NCBI RefSeq assembly: GCF_008806975.1
Contig: NZ_CP031728.1
Location: 5,559,501-5,623,500 of the forward strand
Direction: 5' to 3'
Length of the DNA stretch: 64,000 bases
From: Cellvibrio sp. KY-GH-1
Lineage (GTDB): Bacteria > Pseudomonadota > Gammaproteobacteria > Pseudomonadales > Cellvibrionaceae
Position numbers and translations under genes: made by a program. Shown here one piece after another: positions 19,371-28,526 of the stretch (position 1 is the stretch's first letter; every line of letters begins with the position of its first letter). The notes below the pieces were generated by a model that had not been told where the DNA came from, did no database searches, and saw nothing but the letters and a program-made list of their open reading frames with translations.

Positions 19371-19567
19371 TGGACGCAGGTACAGTTGGTGCCATCTCGA
19401 CCGTGTTGGTAACTATTGCTTTCTTCGGCGTTTGTTTCTGGGCGTTTTCGCCCGGCTTAAAAAAACGTTTCGAGGAAGATGCGAAATTACCCTTTGCGGA
19501 CGATGAAATTGAAGCCAAACAAACCGCAAAGCAGCCAGAAAACAACCAGACAGATGATCGCAAGTAA
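19370..19567 (+). CDS. ccoQ: cbb3 oxidase small subunit CcoQ
   Basis: 65-residue single-pass membrane protein associated with the cbb3 complex and thought to stabilise it. A membrane helix (about 8-30) is followed by WAFSPGLKKRFEEDAKLPFADDE, where the aromatic WAF segment and the acidic tail are typical of the family. The ATG overlaps the ccoO stop by one base, and ccoP starts 23 bases later. Assignment relies on size, position and this pattern. Confidence 0.92.
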   Translation: MDAGTVGAISTVLVTIAFFGVCFWAFSPGLKKRFEEDAKLPFADDEIEAKQTAKQPENNQTDDRK

Positions 19568-19590
19568 TCATCGATTAGGGCGGATTTAAT

Positions 19591-20493
19591 ATGAGTACTT
19601 TTTGGAGTTTATGGATCATTATCCTGACCAGCACCAACCTGGTGTTGTTGTTCTGGATTCTTATGGCCAACCGCAAGCGTGCGGTAAAAGGCGAAGAGAC
19701 CAAGGAAGCACAAACTACCGGTCATGAATACGATGGAATTGAGGAATACGATAACCCCTTGCCCCGTTGGTGGTTCTGGATGTTTATCCTGACGTTCGTA
19801 TTCTCCATCGGCTATCTGATTATTTTCCCGGGTATGGGGGTGTGGAAAGGCGTCGGTGGTTGGACGTCTGTAGGCGAGCTGCGCGGCCATCAGCAAGAAG
19901 CTGAAGCGGTGTATGCAGAGACCTATGGTGTTTATTCAAAAATGCCAATCGATGAAGTTGCCAAAAACCCGGATGCCTTGAAAATGGGTTTTCGTTTGTT
20001 TGCTAACAACTGTGCAATTTGCCACGGTGCAGACGGCGGCGGTAACCCTGGATTCCCTAACCTGACTGACAAAGACTGGCTCTATGGTGGAACTACGGAA
20101 AAAATTCTGGAAACTATTACCCATGGCCGTAAAGCCGCCATGCCAGCGTGGGTTGGTGTAATTGGCGAAGAAAGCGTGGTAGATGTTGCCGAATATGTAT
20201 TACAGATTTCCGGTGGTGAGCATGATGCAGCCAAAGCAGAAAAAGGTGCGAAAGTTTTCGCTGCCAACTGTGTAGCCTGTCATGGTGCAGATGGAAAGGG
20301 TAATCAGGCAGTAGGTGCACCTAACCTGACTGACAAAACCTGGCTTTATGGTGGCAAGCCAGCCACTATTCGCCAAACCATTCGCGATGGTCGAAATGGA
20401 GTGATGCCCGCTCAGCAGGAGCTGCTGAAAGAGGACCGCATTCACTTACTGGCGGCTTACGTTTACAGCCTGTCGCTGGAAGGATCTAACTAA
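19591..20493 (+). CDS. ccoP: cbb3-type cytochrome c oxidase subunit III (di-haem)
   Basis: Di-haem cytochrome c subunit of the cbb3 oxidase, facing the periplasm. The 300-residue protein has two N-terminal membrane helices (about 5-25 and 58-78) and two cytochrome c domains with CAICH (in NNCAICHGADGGG) and CVACH (in NCVACHGADGKG). Each is followed by NLTDKDWLYGG or NLTDKTWLYGG and a later Met ligand (AAMPAW, GVMPAQ). The loop PLPRWWFWMF near residue 55 is a CcoP signature. It is the last structural gene, followed 15 bases later by a strong terminator. Confidence 0.97.
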   Translation: MSTFWSLWIIILTSTNLVLLFWILMANRKRAVKGEETKEAQTTGHEYDGIEEYDNPLPRWWFWMFILTFVFSIGYLIIFPGMGVWKGVGGWTSVGELRGHQQEAEAVYAETYGVYSKMPIDEVAKNPDALKMGFRLFANNCAICHGADGGGNPGFPNLTDKDWLYGGTTEKILETITHGRKAAMPAWVGVIGEESVVDVAEYVLQISGGEHDAAKAEKGAKVFAANCVACHGADGKGNQAVGAPNLTDKTWLYGGKPATIRQTIRDGRNGVMPAQQELLKEDRIHLLAAYVYSLSLEGSN

Positions 20494-20508
20494 TTCTTCT
20501 GGCAAGGA

Positions 20509-20537
20509 AGGCAGGCCCGACGGCCTGCCTTTTTTTT
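20509..20537 (+). terminator. Rho-independent terminator after ccoP
   Basis: Perfect 9-bp stem AGGCAGGCC / GGCCTGCCT (20509-20517 with 20522-20530), 4-base loop and a run of eight T. It separates the oxidase structural genes from the ccoGHIS assembly genes. Confidence 0.93.
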
Positions 20538-20598
20538 CGCGTCCAATAAGCTCTTGCCCGCAAATTAATCAATTGGGTAGGAGCAGTGAGGTGAGTTC

Positions 20599-21999
20599 GT
20601 GAGTGAAAAACCCGCATCAGAACAAAAATCGGAAGACGTCATCCGCTATGTAAGCTTATACGAAGCGGATGACAAGATTTACACCCGCCGCATTACCGGT
20701 TTTTACCAACGGTTGCGCCGTTACACAGGCATTCCGTTGATGGCAGGTTTCCTGTTAATGCCCTGGCTGGTAATTGATGGCCGCCCGGCCATGCTGTTTG
20801 ATTTACCCGCGCGTAAATTTCACATTCTGTGGCTAACGTTCTGGCCGCAAGATGCCATGTATCTCGCTTGGTTACTGGTGATCTCCGCCTTCCTGTTATT
20901 TACGGTTACCGTGCTGGTTGGGCGGGTTTGGTGTGGCTTTACCTGCCCGCAGACTGTGTGGACCCAAATGTTTATCTGGGCCGAACATGTCTGCGAAGGT
21001 GATCGCAACAAGCGTATCAAACTTGACGCACAGCCCTGGAATTTTGAAAAAATCTGGCGCAAATCGGCGAAACAATCGATCTGGATTGCGATCAGTCTTG
21101 TGACCTCGCTCACCTTTGTTGGCTATTTCATGCCGATCCGCGATTTGGTCGGTGGTTTCTTTACAGTTGATCTGGATCTGGTTCCGCTGTTCTGGGTATT
21201 GTTATTCCTCGGCGCTACCTACATGAATGCCGGGTTTATGCGCGAGCAATTTTGTAAATACATCTGCCCGTATGCGCGTTTCCAAGCGGTGATGTATGAC
21301 AAAGATACGTTAACCGTGTCCTACAACAATATCCGTGGAGAGAACCGTGGCCCGCGCAAAGCTGGTGAAGATTACAAAGCTCAGGGTGTGGGCGATTGCA
21401 TCGATTGCTCCTGGTGTGTTCAGGTTTGCCCGGTAGACATCGATATTCGCGATGGCTTGCAGGCGGAATGTATCGACTGCGGCCTGTGCGTTGATGCTTG
21501 CAACAGTGTAATGGACAAGATGGGCTATCCTCGTGGCCTAATCAGCTTTACTACTGAGGATGCAATCCAGAATGGCAAAACCAAAGTCTTTCGCCCGCGG
21601 TTAATTGGCTATGCCTTGATGCTGGGAATCATGATTTCACTGTTTGTATATTCCATCGCGATCCGCGTTCCTGTCGGCCTGGAAGCGCAGCGCGATCGGG
21701 GAGTGCGAATGTACCGTGAAGTAGAAGATACGATTCAAAACGTTTATACCCTGAAAATTAGCAATATGGACCGCGCTACTCATATCTACGATCTGGAAGT
21801 AGACGGTGATTTCCCGTTTGTTATTCAGGGGTACAAAGCAGTGCCTGCGGTTGAAGGCGAAGTGTTAACCATACCGGTGCGTATTGCGGTGAAAACCTCC
21901 GAGTTAACCTCGACCAAATCGGAAATTCACTTTCGGGTGCGTGCGCGCGAAAACCCGGAAATTACTGCAACAAACACCACAACATTTATTGGGCCTTAA
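20599..21999 (+). CDS. ccoG: cbb3 oxidase accessory protein CcoG (FixG/RdxA)
   Basis: Inner-membrane polyferredoxin-like protein needed for cbb3 oxidase assembly; CcoG has been linked to Cu(II) reduction for copper delivery. The 466 residues include several membrane helices (first from about 42), the GRVWCGFTCPQTVWT motif and two 4Fe-4S clusters in CIDCSWCVQVCPVDI and CIDCGLCVDAC. A periplasmic Ig-like C-terminal domain ends the protein. The GTG at 20599 opens the protein as SEKPASEQ. It starts the group ccoG-ccoH-ccoI-ccoS, which has its own start after the ccoP terminator; no second FNR box was seen in the 60-base gap. Confidence 0.95.
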   Translation: MSEKPASEQKSEDVIRYVSLYEADDKIYTRRITGFYQRLRRYTGIPLMAGFLLMPWLVIDGRPAMLFDLPARKFHILWLTFWPQDAMYLAWLLVISAFLLFTVTVLVGRVWCGFTCPQTVWTQMFIWAEHVCEGDRNKRIKLDAQPWNFEKIWRKSAKQSIWIAISLVTSLTFVGYFMPIRDLVGGFFTVDLDLVPLFWVLLFLGATYMNAGFMREQFCKYICPYARFQAVMYDKDTLTVSYNNIRGENRGPRKAGEDYKAQGVGDCIDCSWCVQVCPVDIDIRDGLQAECIDCGLCVDACNSVMDKMGYPRGLISFTTEDAIQNGKTKVFRPRLIGYALMLGIMISLFVYSIAIRVPVGLEAQRDRGVRMYREVEDTIQNVYTLKISNMDRATHIYDLEVDGDFPFVIQGYKAVPAVEGEVLTIPVRIAVKTSELTSTKSEIHFRVRARENPEITATNTTTFIGP

Positions 22000-22031
22000 C
22001 TGAAAAATGATTCGTGCGTGAGGAATCCGTT

Positions 22032-22601
22032 GTGCCAATGAGAGATGTAGTAATGACTGATCAGAATGATGAAAGTACAAAACCCTGGTACCGCCAGTTC
22101 TGGTTCTGGTTTGTATTTGGCCCGCTTATTTTTATCATCATTATGTGCGGTTTTACCGTGTCCATTGCCTTGAAAGGTGCTGATGATGTCATCATCGATA
22201 ATTACTACAAAGAAGGGCGCATGATTAATCAGGCGTTAGAGCAGGATAAACATGCGAGTGAGTTGGGCTTGCGCGGCGATTTGCGTTTTGATCTCACCAC
22301 TGGCGATGTTATTTTGAATATCACCAATGCACCTGACGATGAAACCTTAATGCCGCAACAGTTGTTGCTCATGATGGGCCACCCGGTAAAGGCGGCAAAG
22401 GATCAACTGATTAGCCTTAACGCTATTTCGCCGGGATACTACCGGGGAGAATTGTTGGAAAAGCCGGAATACTCCTGGTATTTAACACTGTATCCCATTA
22501 GTGATATCGCCAACCGCAACCAGGCGCCCTGGACCCTGAGTGGCGACATTAATTTTCAATCTGGCGACACCACTCAATTGGCGCCGCGCGTAAAAAATTA
22601 A
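22032..22601 (+). CDS. ccoH: cbb3 oxidase assembly protein CcoH (FixH)
   Basis: Small inner-membrane protein required for cbb3 assembly, working with the copper ATPase CcoI. One membrane helix (about 22-44) follows [15 protein letters not shown], a FixH hallmark, then [17 protein letters not shown], also conserved, and a periplasmic domain of about 110 residues. The start is uncertain: GTG 22032 has AGGA 7 bases upstream; GTG 22014, ATG 22038 and ATG 22053 are in frame. It lies 5 bases before ccoI. Confidence 0.9.
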   Translation: MPMRDVVMTDQNDESTKPWYRQFWFWFVFGPLIFIIIMCGFTVSIALKGADDVIIDNYYKEGRMINQALEQDKHASELGLRGDLRFDLTTGDVILNITNAPDDETLMPQQLLLMMGHPVKAAKDQLISLNAISPGYYRGELLEKPEYSWYLTLYPISDIANRNQAPWTLSGDINFQSGDTTQLAPRVKN

Positions 22602-22605
22602 GTTA

Positions 22606-25050
22606 ATGACTCAACCGCGCGCGGCAAACTCCATGTCGATTTCTACATCTAACCCATGTTATCACTGTGGGTTGCCTGTTCCTGAAGCCAGCTATTATCC
22701 GGTACGTATTCAGGGGCAGGAACGGTTGATGTGTTGTCCAGGTTGTCAGGCAGTTGCCAGCGCAATTGTTGATGGCGGGTTGGAAAATTTTTATCAATTT
22801 CGCACTACCGCCAATGAGCGTCCCGACGCAAATCCCCAAGGCGAAACCCGCTGGAATATTTACGATCTCGACGAAGTTCAATCCGAATTTGTTATTCCTT
22901 TCGATGAGCATTTTAAGCAGGCCAATTTGCTGCTAGAAGGAATCACCTGCGCTGCTTGCACCTGGTTGATTGAAACCCAGCTGAAAAAAAATCCTGCCAT
23001 CCAGTCTGTTACCGTGAATGTGAGCACACATCGCTGCGCGATTGTGTGGGATTCTCGTGAATCACTCAGCGAAATTTTTCGCTCACTTGCCGCTATCGGT
23101 TATGTACCGCGCCCGGCCACGGATGATCAGCAACAGCAATTGATCAAAAAGGAAAATCGCATTGCCTTATTCCGCATTGGTGTTGCCGGTTTTGGTATGA
23201 TGCAAGCAATGATGGTCGCCGTAGGTATGTATACCGGCGCGACCGATTTCTGGCTGGATTTTTTGCGCTGGTTGTCGATGTTGGTAGCGACACCGGTGGT
23301 CTTTTTTTCTGCCTGGCCATTTTTTCAGGCGGCCTGGCGCAGTGTAAAAATGCGGCATCTGGTGATGGACGTACCGGTTGCACTGGCGATAGGTTTAGCG
23401 TATCTCGCTAGTGTGTGGGCCACAGTGACCAGTACCGGCGAAGTGTATTTTGAATCGGTTTCCATGTTCACCTTTTTTCTGCTGCTTGGGCGTTACGTAG
23501 AATTGCGAGCGCGTCATCGTAATCGTTTGGCGTTTGGCAACCTCGCGCAACTTATGCCCTTAACAGCATGTTGTTTACGTGAAGAAAATGGCTGCGAGCT
23601 GGAACAAAACCTGCCGTTAAAAATGTTAAAGCCAACGGATTTAATTTTAGTGAGGCCGGGTGAGACCTTTCCATGTGATGGTCGTGTAGTATCCGGACAA
23701 AGTGCGGTGGTTGAAGCTTTGTTGACCGGTGAGTCGAACCCGGTTGCCAAAGCAATTGGCGATAGAGTTATTGCCGGTACGATGAATCAGCATAGCCCAT
23801 TAAAAGTGGAAGTAACCTCAGTTGCCGGGCAGACCCAATTGTCGGCCATTGAGCGCATGGCTACTCGCGCCGCCGATGAAAAGCCGCAACAAGTTCTCGC
23901 TGCTGATCGCACGGCGCGTTTTTTTATCGCACGTTTGTTGATTGTGTGCAGCGCGGTATTTGCTTTTTGGTTGTGGTATCAGCCTCAGCACGCGTTCTGG
24001 ATTACTTTATCAGTGCTAGTCGTTACTTGCCCCTGCGCGTTGGCGTTGGCGATGCCGGCAGCTTTATCGGCGGCGACTGCAAACTTACGCAAACGCGGTT
24101 TTTTGGTGGCGCGCGGTCATGTGATTGAAACTCTGAATAGCATCACTCGCGTTATTTTTGATAAAACTGGTACGCTCACGCGTGGTCAATTTGTCGTAGA
24201 AAAAATAATTCCTATTGCTCCGGCTTTTACAACTTCGCAAGATGAAATACTTGCTATAGCTGCCGCCCTGGAAACTGGCTCCAATCACCCATTGGCGGTT
24301 GCATTTAATCCTTGGCGCGATAAATTAAACGCAACTGATGTTAGGCAAATTACCGCGGCCGGAGTTGAAGGCTGCATTGATTACACGTGGTATCGGTTAG
24401 GCACTGTTGCATTTATTGCCGAGTGGCTCGATACCAAACTTACATCGCTTCCTCCCGAAACGTCTCACCATACCTGGCTGCTGCTGGCTGATAAAAACCA
24501 GCCGCTGGCCTGGATTGCCTTGGCGGATGAAATTCGCCCCGATGCATACTCGCTTATTCAACATCTGAAGCAACAGGGCATTGTTATTGATTTGTTGAGC
24601 GGTGACCAACCCGCGGCGGTCAGCCATTTGGCTCAACAATTGGGAATTGAGTCCTATATTGCCAGCGCGACTCCCGGCGACAAATTGTCACACTTGAGTG
24701 CGCGTCAGGCTGCAGGTGATAAAGTGCTGATGATTGGCGATGGCATTAACGATGTGCCGGTGCTTGCGGGTGCTGACGTGTCAGTTGCTATGGCGTCAGC
24801 ATCAGACTTGGCTCAAACCCGCGCCGATGCGGTGTTATTGAACAACCAGTTGGAGGTTATTGGCGAAGCGCTCGATGTGGCTCGCCGCACCAGAGCAGTC
24901 ATCCGGCAAAATCTGCGTTTTTCGTTGATGTACAATTTACTCGCTTTGCCGCTCGCGGCGGCTGGTATGATTCCGCCATGGTTGGCAGCGATAGGTATGA
25001 CGGCCAGTTCCCTGATCGTGATTTTTAACGCGTTACGCCTGGTGGATTAA
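22606..25050 (+). CDS. ccoI: Copper-translocating P-type ATPase CcoI (FixI)
   Basis: P1B-type ATPase that exports copper for cbb3 oxidase maturation. The N-terminus has a cysteine-rich segment ([18 protein letters not shown]) and a heavy-metal-binding domain with GITCAACTW. About eight membrane helices include the ion-site motif [13 protein letters not shown]. Catalytic motifs are complete: LLTGES (actuator), [11 protein letters not shown] with the phosphorylated Asp, SNHPLA and [12 protein letters not shown]. Length 814 is normal for FixI. The ATG at 22606 has no clear ribosome site, so coupling to ccoH is likely; an ATG at 22633 is an alternative. Confidence 0.95.
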   Translation: MTQPRAANSMSISTSNPCYHCGLPVPEASYYPVRIQGQERLMCCPGCQAVASAIVDGGLENFYQFRTTANERPDANPQGETRWNIYDLDEVQSEFVIPFDEHFKQANLLLEGITCAACTWLIETQLKKNPAIQSVTVNVSTHRCAIVWDSRESLSEIFRSLAAIGYVPRPATDDQQQQLIKKENRIALFRIGVAGFGMMQAMMVAVGMYTGATDFWLDFLRWLSMLVATPVVFFSAWPFFQAAWRSVKMRHLVMDVPVALAIGLAYLASVWATVTSTGEVYFESVSMFTFFLLLGRYVELRARHRNRLAFGNLAQLMPLTACCLREENGCELEQNLPLKMLKPTDLILVRPGETFPCDGRVVSGQSAVVEALLTGESNPVAKAIGDRVIAGTMNQHSPLKVEVTSVAGQTQLSAIERMATRAADEKPQQVLAADRTARFFIARLLIVCSAVFAFWLWYQPQHAFWITLSVLVVTCPCALALAMPAALSAATANLRKRGFLVARGHVIETLNSITRVIFDKTGTLTRGQFVVEKIIPIAPAFTTSQDEILAIAAALETGSNHPLAVAFNPWRDKLNATDVRQITAAGVEGCIDYTWYRLGTVAFIAEWLDTKLTSLPPETSHHTWLLLADKNQPLAWIALADEIRPDAYSLIQHLKQQGIVIDLLSGDQPAAVSHLAQQLGIESYIASATPGDKLSHLSARQAAGDKVLMIGDGINDVPVLAGADVSVAMASASDLAQTRADAVLLNNQLEVIGEALDVARRTRAVIRQNLRFSLMYNLLALPLAAAGMIPPWLAAIGMTASSLIVIFNALRLVD

Positions 25051-25055
25051 TCCCG

Positions 25056-25316
25056 ATGGAAAGTCTCTATTTTCTGGTGCCCTGTGCGCTGATCTTTATT
25101 GGTTTGGCAATCAAGGTATTGTTTTGGGCGCTCAACAGTGGCCAGTACGATAATCTGGATACCGAAGCTCATCGTATATTGTTCGATGCTGAACAATCCA
25201 AAAGCGCTGAACAATCTAAAAACGCGGAGCTGGCCAAACCTGGTGCGCAAACACACCAAACCAACAGCGCCTTTCCCAATGCCGAGTCACCGGCTCCCGA
25301 TAGTAAGAATCCCTAA
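25056..25316 (+). CDS. ccoS: cbb3 oxidase maturation protein CcoS
   Basis: Small membrane protein needed for cofactor insertion into the cbb3 oxidase. The 86 residues begin MESLYFLVPCALIF, then a helix and WALNSGQYDNLDTEAHRIL, matching the CcoS family, where the Gly-Gln-Tyr-Asp-Asp/Asn-Leu segment after the helix is typical. The C-terminal 35 residues are hydrophilic and low complexity with the repeat QSKSAEQSKNAE. It sits 5 bases after ccoI and 2 bases before the next gene. Confidence 0.92.
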   Translation: MESLYFLVPCALIFIGLAIKVLFWALNSGQYDNLDTEAHRILFDAEQSKSAEQSKNAELAKPGAQTHQTNSAFPNAESPAPDSKNP

Positions 25317-25318
25317 GT

Positions 25319-26209
25319 ATGTTTGATTGGTCTTCACTCGCGGCCGCGTTTTTGCTCGGCCTTTTTAGCAGCGCCCATTGTGTGGGCATGTGCGGCGGTA
25401 TTATGGGCGCATTGAGTATGGCTATACCCAACCACGCCAAAACGCGGCGTTGGTGGATACTCTTGTGTTACAACCTCGGTCGCGTTGTTAGCTATGGTTT
25501 GATTGGTTTGCTTGCTGGCGCTATGGCAAATGAGCTTGCCCAGTGGGGCGCCAGTGTCTGGCTGCGTTGGCTGGCCGGCTTGTTGTTGATTGCCATGGGG
25601 TTGTATTTGGCGGACTGGTGGCGCGGTCTGGTCTATCTGGAAACCGCAGGGCGGTATTTGTGGGCCTACATCCAGCCGCTCGGCAAAAGCTTGATGCCGG
25701 TCGATTCTGTCGTAAAAGCGAGCTTGCTGGGATTGGTTTGGGGCTGGCTTCCCTGTGGCCTGGTGTACTCAGCCTTGGCTTTTGCCATGGCTAAAGGTCA
25801 GGGTATTAACTCGGGCCTGCTGATGGTGGCCTTTGGCCTTGGGACGTTGCCCTCGGTGTTGGCGACAGGTGTAGCAGCTCAACAGTTGGGTAAATTGCTG
25901 CGTAACCCCCGGGTTCGTTGGCCTCTGGCCCTGTCTATCGTGTTGTTTGGCTTGTGGACAATCTGGGGTGGTGGCCATTCCGGTCACGATCACAGCCACC
26001 ACGGCAATGCAGCCGAAGGCAGCCATTCGCCTGGTGCTGCACATGATCATTCAGGCATGGACCACACCCAAATGAACCACGGTCAAATGGATCATTCGAA
26101 AATGGATCATGAGCATATGCATCACGGTGCAACCGGAGCGGAGCAGGGAGCGACTTCCGGTTCGGAGGCAGCTTCTAGTGCAGCCGGCCATGAACACAAT
26201 CACCATTAA
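25319..26209 (+). CDS. TauE/SafE-family membrane protein with His/Met-rich metal-binding tail
   Basis: Inner-membrane protein of 296 residues that follows ccoS by 2 bases, so it is probably co-transcribed with ccoGHIS. Residues 1-219 form about six membrane helices with GLFSSAHCVGMCGGIMGAL at the start and GLVWGWLPCGLVYSALAFAM in the second half; the paired Cys motifs resemble the DsbD/CcdA-like subset of the TauE/SafE (UreH-like) family, which commonly follows ccoS. The last 77 residues (220-296) are hydrophilic and contain 19 His and 5 Met, with repeats MDHTQMNHGQMDHSKMDH. Such tails bind copper, nickel or zinc in other proteins; copper is most likely beside CcoI, by inference. Not a sulfite exporter by context. 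Confidence 0.85.
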   Translation: MFDWSSLAAAFLLGLFSSAHCVGMCGGIMGALSMAIPNHAKTRRWWILLCYNLGRVVSYGLIGLLAGAMANELAQWGASVWLRWLAGLLLIAMGLYLADWWRGLVYLETAGRYLWAYIQPLGKSLMPVDSVVKASLLGLVWGWLPCGLVYSALAFAMAKGQGINSGLLMVAFGLGTLPSVLATGVAAQQLGKLLRNPRVRWPLALSIVLFGLWTIWGGGHSGHDHSHHGNAAEGSHSPGAAHDHSGMDHTQMNHGQMDHSKMDHEHMHHGATGAEQGATSGSEAASSAAGHEHNHH

Positions 26210-26351
26210 AAAATTCTTAACAAGCCACGGCTATGCGACGCTGGGCGCAGATGCTAATTTGCCCGCCTGCTAGACTTGAAACCGAATAGCTAATTTTTTG
26301 TCTAGATTGGCAATGCGATAGTGCTTATCCATCTGTGCTTGAGACCTGTTT

Positions 26352-28070
26352 ATGAGTAAAACCCCGGCGGTTGGGTTTTGTACCAGGCTTGGTCTGGTTG
26401 TAAGTTTATTAAGTCCTGCCTTGCCTGTGGTCGCGGAGACCGCCGAGCTTGCTGCTGCAGAAGATGACGCTAGCTGCGAATTTTTTTATGGTTACCGTGA
26501 AAAAATTGCCGATGCTAAGCGCACCCGTATCGATTCTCATCTCTTTGATAATCTTCAGGGAAAAACCATTCGTCACATTCAGTTCAATACCCGGCCGGTT
26601 TTTGATGAAGATGATCCAGCAGAAAATAATTCACTCTATTTGTTTTTAAATAAGCTTCACGTTAATACCCGTCCACATGTGATTGCGACACAGTTGCTGT
26701 TTAAAGAAGGTGATTCCCTTGACGTCAAGCGAGTTCAGGAAAGCGAACGCATTTTGCGTAAGCGCGCATATCTCACCAATGCCTATATAGTGCCGGTTAA
26801 AGTATGCACCGGGCAGGTGGATCTCATGGTAGTTACGCAGGATTCCTGGGCACTGGAGCCACAATTCTCCGTAAGTAAAGAATCTGAAGGTACTAATTCC
26901 GGGTTGGCGATTGCAGACGGGAATATTCTGGGGTCTGGGAACAGTTTGACTATCGGCTATGAGCAGACCACCGAGCGCAATTTGGTCAGCTACGATTTCC
27001 GCAGTCCGCACGTTTTCAATTCGCAAATTGCAACGCGTTTGTATTATGCCGACACAAGCGACGGGCGCGATTTGATCGTCGATGTTGCTCACCCGTTTTA
27101 CTCCCTGTCGACGCCTTGGTCCGCCGGCTTTTACACACAGGATGTAACTCTGGATCAACCTATTCGCCACATGGACGAAGAGATCAACGAGTTCAGTCAT
27201 CAAAGTATGTATAACCAGGTTTATTTTGGTAAGGCTACCGATGTACAGGAAACGCACACTCAGCGCTGGTTAATTGGTTTTGCGAATGAGGAAGACAATT
27301 TTTTTGCAACGCCGGAAACTTTGCAGCCCGTCCCGGAAAATCGAAAGTCAGTTTACTCCTGGGTGGAGTATCAGTATCTCGCCAACCGTTTTGGAGTATT
27401 TAAAAATATTTATCAAATCCAACGCCCGGAAGATATCGCTATAGGTAGCAATCTTGCGGTTCGCTTCGGTTATGGTGGCACTTTATTTGATAATCCTGAT
27501 GATGTTTATCGCTTGCTCGTGGATTACACCTATACCCGCGATATCGATGCGCGCCACATATTGGAATCGGGATTTAACTTTGATGGGGCGTACCACACGC
27601 AGTTAAAAAAGGGGAATAGTCGCGTTTGGGGGACTAATCTTGCCTACCATTATTTCGAAGATGAAAAGCGCCGTTGGTATGTGGGTTTTGAATACGAAGT
27701 CGGGCAGGATTTGGCGCAACACGAAGAGTTAACGGTAGGCGATATTACCGGGTTGCGGGGTTATCCCTCTGATTATCAACGCGGTGACCAACGCTATGTG
27801 TTTACTATAGAGCGACGCTATTTTTCCGATATCCATATTTTCAATTTGCTGCGTCTTGGTGCTGTGATATTTTTTGACATGGGTAAGGCTTGGGGATTGG
27901 AGCAATATGGTAGTAGCCCGACGCTGAGTAATGTGGGAATAGGTCTGCGCTTTAGTTCAAGTAAAGTTAAAATTGGTAACGTGGTACATATAGATTTGGC
28001 GACGCCCACCTCCGCGAAAAATGGTTTGGATAAATACCAGATAACCATTGGTGCCCAGCAAAAATTTTAA
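26352..28070 (+). CDS. Omp85-family outer-membrane protein (BamA/TamA-like)
   Basis: Probable outer-membrane protein of 572 residues. A signal peptide (about 1-28, ending near PVVAE) precedes an N-terminal region (about 45-165) that looks like one POTRA-type domain (GKTIRHIQFNTRPVF, then FKEGDSLDVKRVQESERILRKRAYLTNAYI). The remaining 400 residues look like a beta-barrel rich in aromatic strands. GLRGYPSDYQRGDQRY matches the conserved VRGF/Y loop of Omp85 proteins, and the chain ends in an aromatic (GAQQKF), as usual for barrel proteins. It is shorter than BamA, which has five POTRA domains, and TamA, which has three, so it is a separate subfamily. Substrate unknown. It stands alone between the cco locus and gloA. 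Confidence 0.82.
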   Translation: MSKTPAVGFCTRLGLVVSLLSPALPVVAETAELAAAEDDASCEFFYGYREKIADAKRTRIDSHLFDNLQGKTIRHIQFNTRPVFDEDDPAENNSLYLFLNKLHVNTRPHVIATQLLFKEGDSLDVKRVQESERILRKRAYLTNAYIVPVKVCTGQVDLMVVTQDSWALEPQFSVSKESEGTNSGLAIADGNILGSGNSLTIGYEQTTERNLVSYDFRSPHVFNSQIATRLYYADTSDGRDLIVDVAHPFYSLSTPWSAGFYTQDVTLDQPIRHMDEEINEFSHQSMYNQVYFGKATDVQETHTQRWLIGFANEEDNFFATPETLQPVPENRKSVYSWVEYQYLANRFGVFKNIYQIQRPEDIAIGSNLAVRFGYGGTLFDNPDDVYRLLVDYTYTRDIDARHILESGFNFDGAYHTQLKKGNSRVWGTNLAYHYFEDEKRRWYVGFEYEVGQDLAQHEELTVGDITGLRGYPSDYQRGDQRYVFTIERRYFSDIHIFNLLRLGAVIFFDMGKAWGLEQYGSSPTLSNVGIGLRFSSSKVKIGNVVHIDLATPTSAKNGLDKYQITIGAQQKF

Positions 28071-28142
28071 TGCGAGCAATATTTTTGGTTACTCGCTATT
28101 CTCTTCTTTCTGTTAATCAGCAATTAAACGGTTGATATTAAT

Positions 28143-28526
28143 ATGCGAATTCTTCACACCATGCTACGGGTTGGCGACCTGCAAAAGTCAATTGATTTTT
28201 ACACTAAGGTGTTGGGGATGAAACTCTTACGCCAACACGATTATTCTGAGGGTAAATTTACTCTGGCCTTTATTGGATACGGTGAGGAATCAACGCATAC
28301 GGTTATTGAACTCACCTACAACTATGGCGTTGAGTCCTATGATTTAGGCAAGGGGTATGGTCATATCGCCCTGGGTTGCGATGATGTTTACGCAACCTGT
28401 GAAAAAATTCGTGCCGCCGGTGGCAAGATTACGCGCGAGCCCGGGCCTATGATGCATGGCACAACGATTCTCGCTTTTGTGGAAGACCCTGACGGCTACA
28501 AAATTGAATTGCTGGGTATCAAGTAA
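28143..28526 (+). CDS. gloA: Lactoylglutathione lyase (glyoxalase I)
   Basis: Metalloenzyme that isomerises the methylglyoxal-glutathione hemithioacetal to S-lactoylglutathione, detoxifying methylglyoxal in the cytoplasm. The 127-residue single-domain protein has metal ligands at the same positions as E. coli GloA: His5 (MRILHTM), Glu56 ([10 protein letters not shown]), His74 (GYGHIALG) and Glu122 (DGYKIELL). Short length and these ligands point to the nickel/cobalt-type bacterial enzyme. Its stop overlaps the selO start by one base (TAATG), suggesting coupled translation. Confidence 0.97.
   Translation: MRILHTMLRVGDLQKSIDFYTKVLGMKLLRQHDYSEGKFTLAFIGYGEESTHTVIELTYNYGVESYDLGKGYGHIALGCDDVYATCEKIRAAGGKITREPGPMMHGTTILAFVEDPDGYKIELLGIK

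Noticed and set aside
26646..27257. 203-codon minus-strand frame opposite the Omp85 gene
   Set aside because: Antisense to a clear signal-peptide and POTRA/barrel coding region; no domain or start signal.
28072..28105. Hairpin GCGAGCAA / TTACTCGC after the Omp85 gene as a terminator
   Set aside because: It has a mismatch and a large loop and is followed by mixed TC rather than a T-run.
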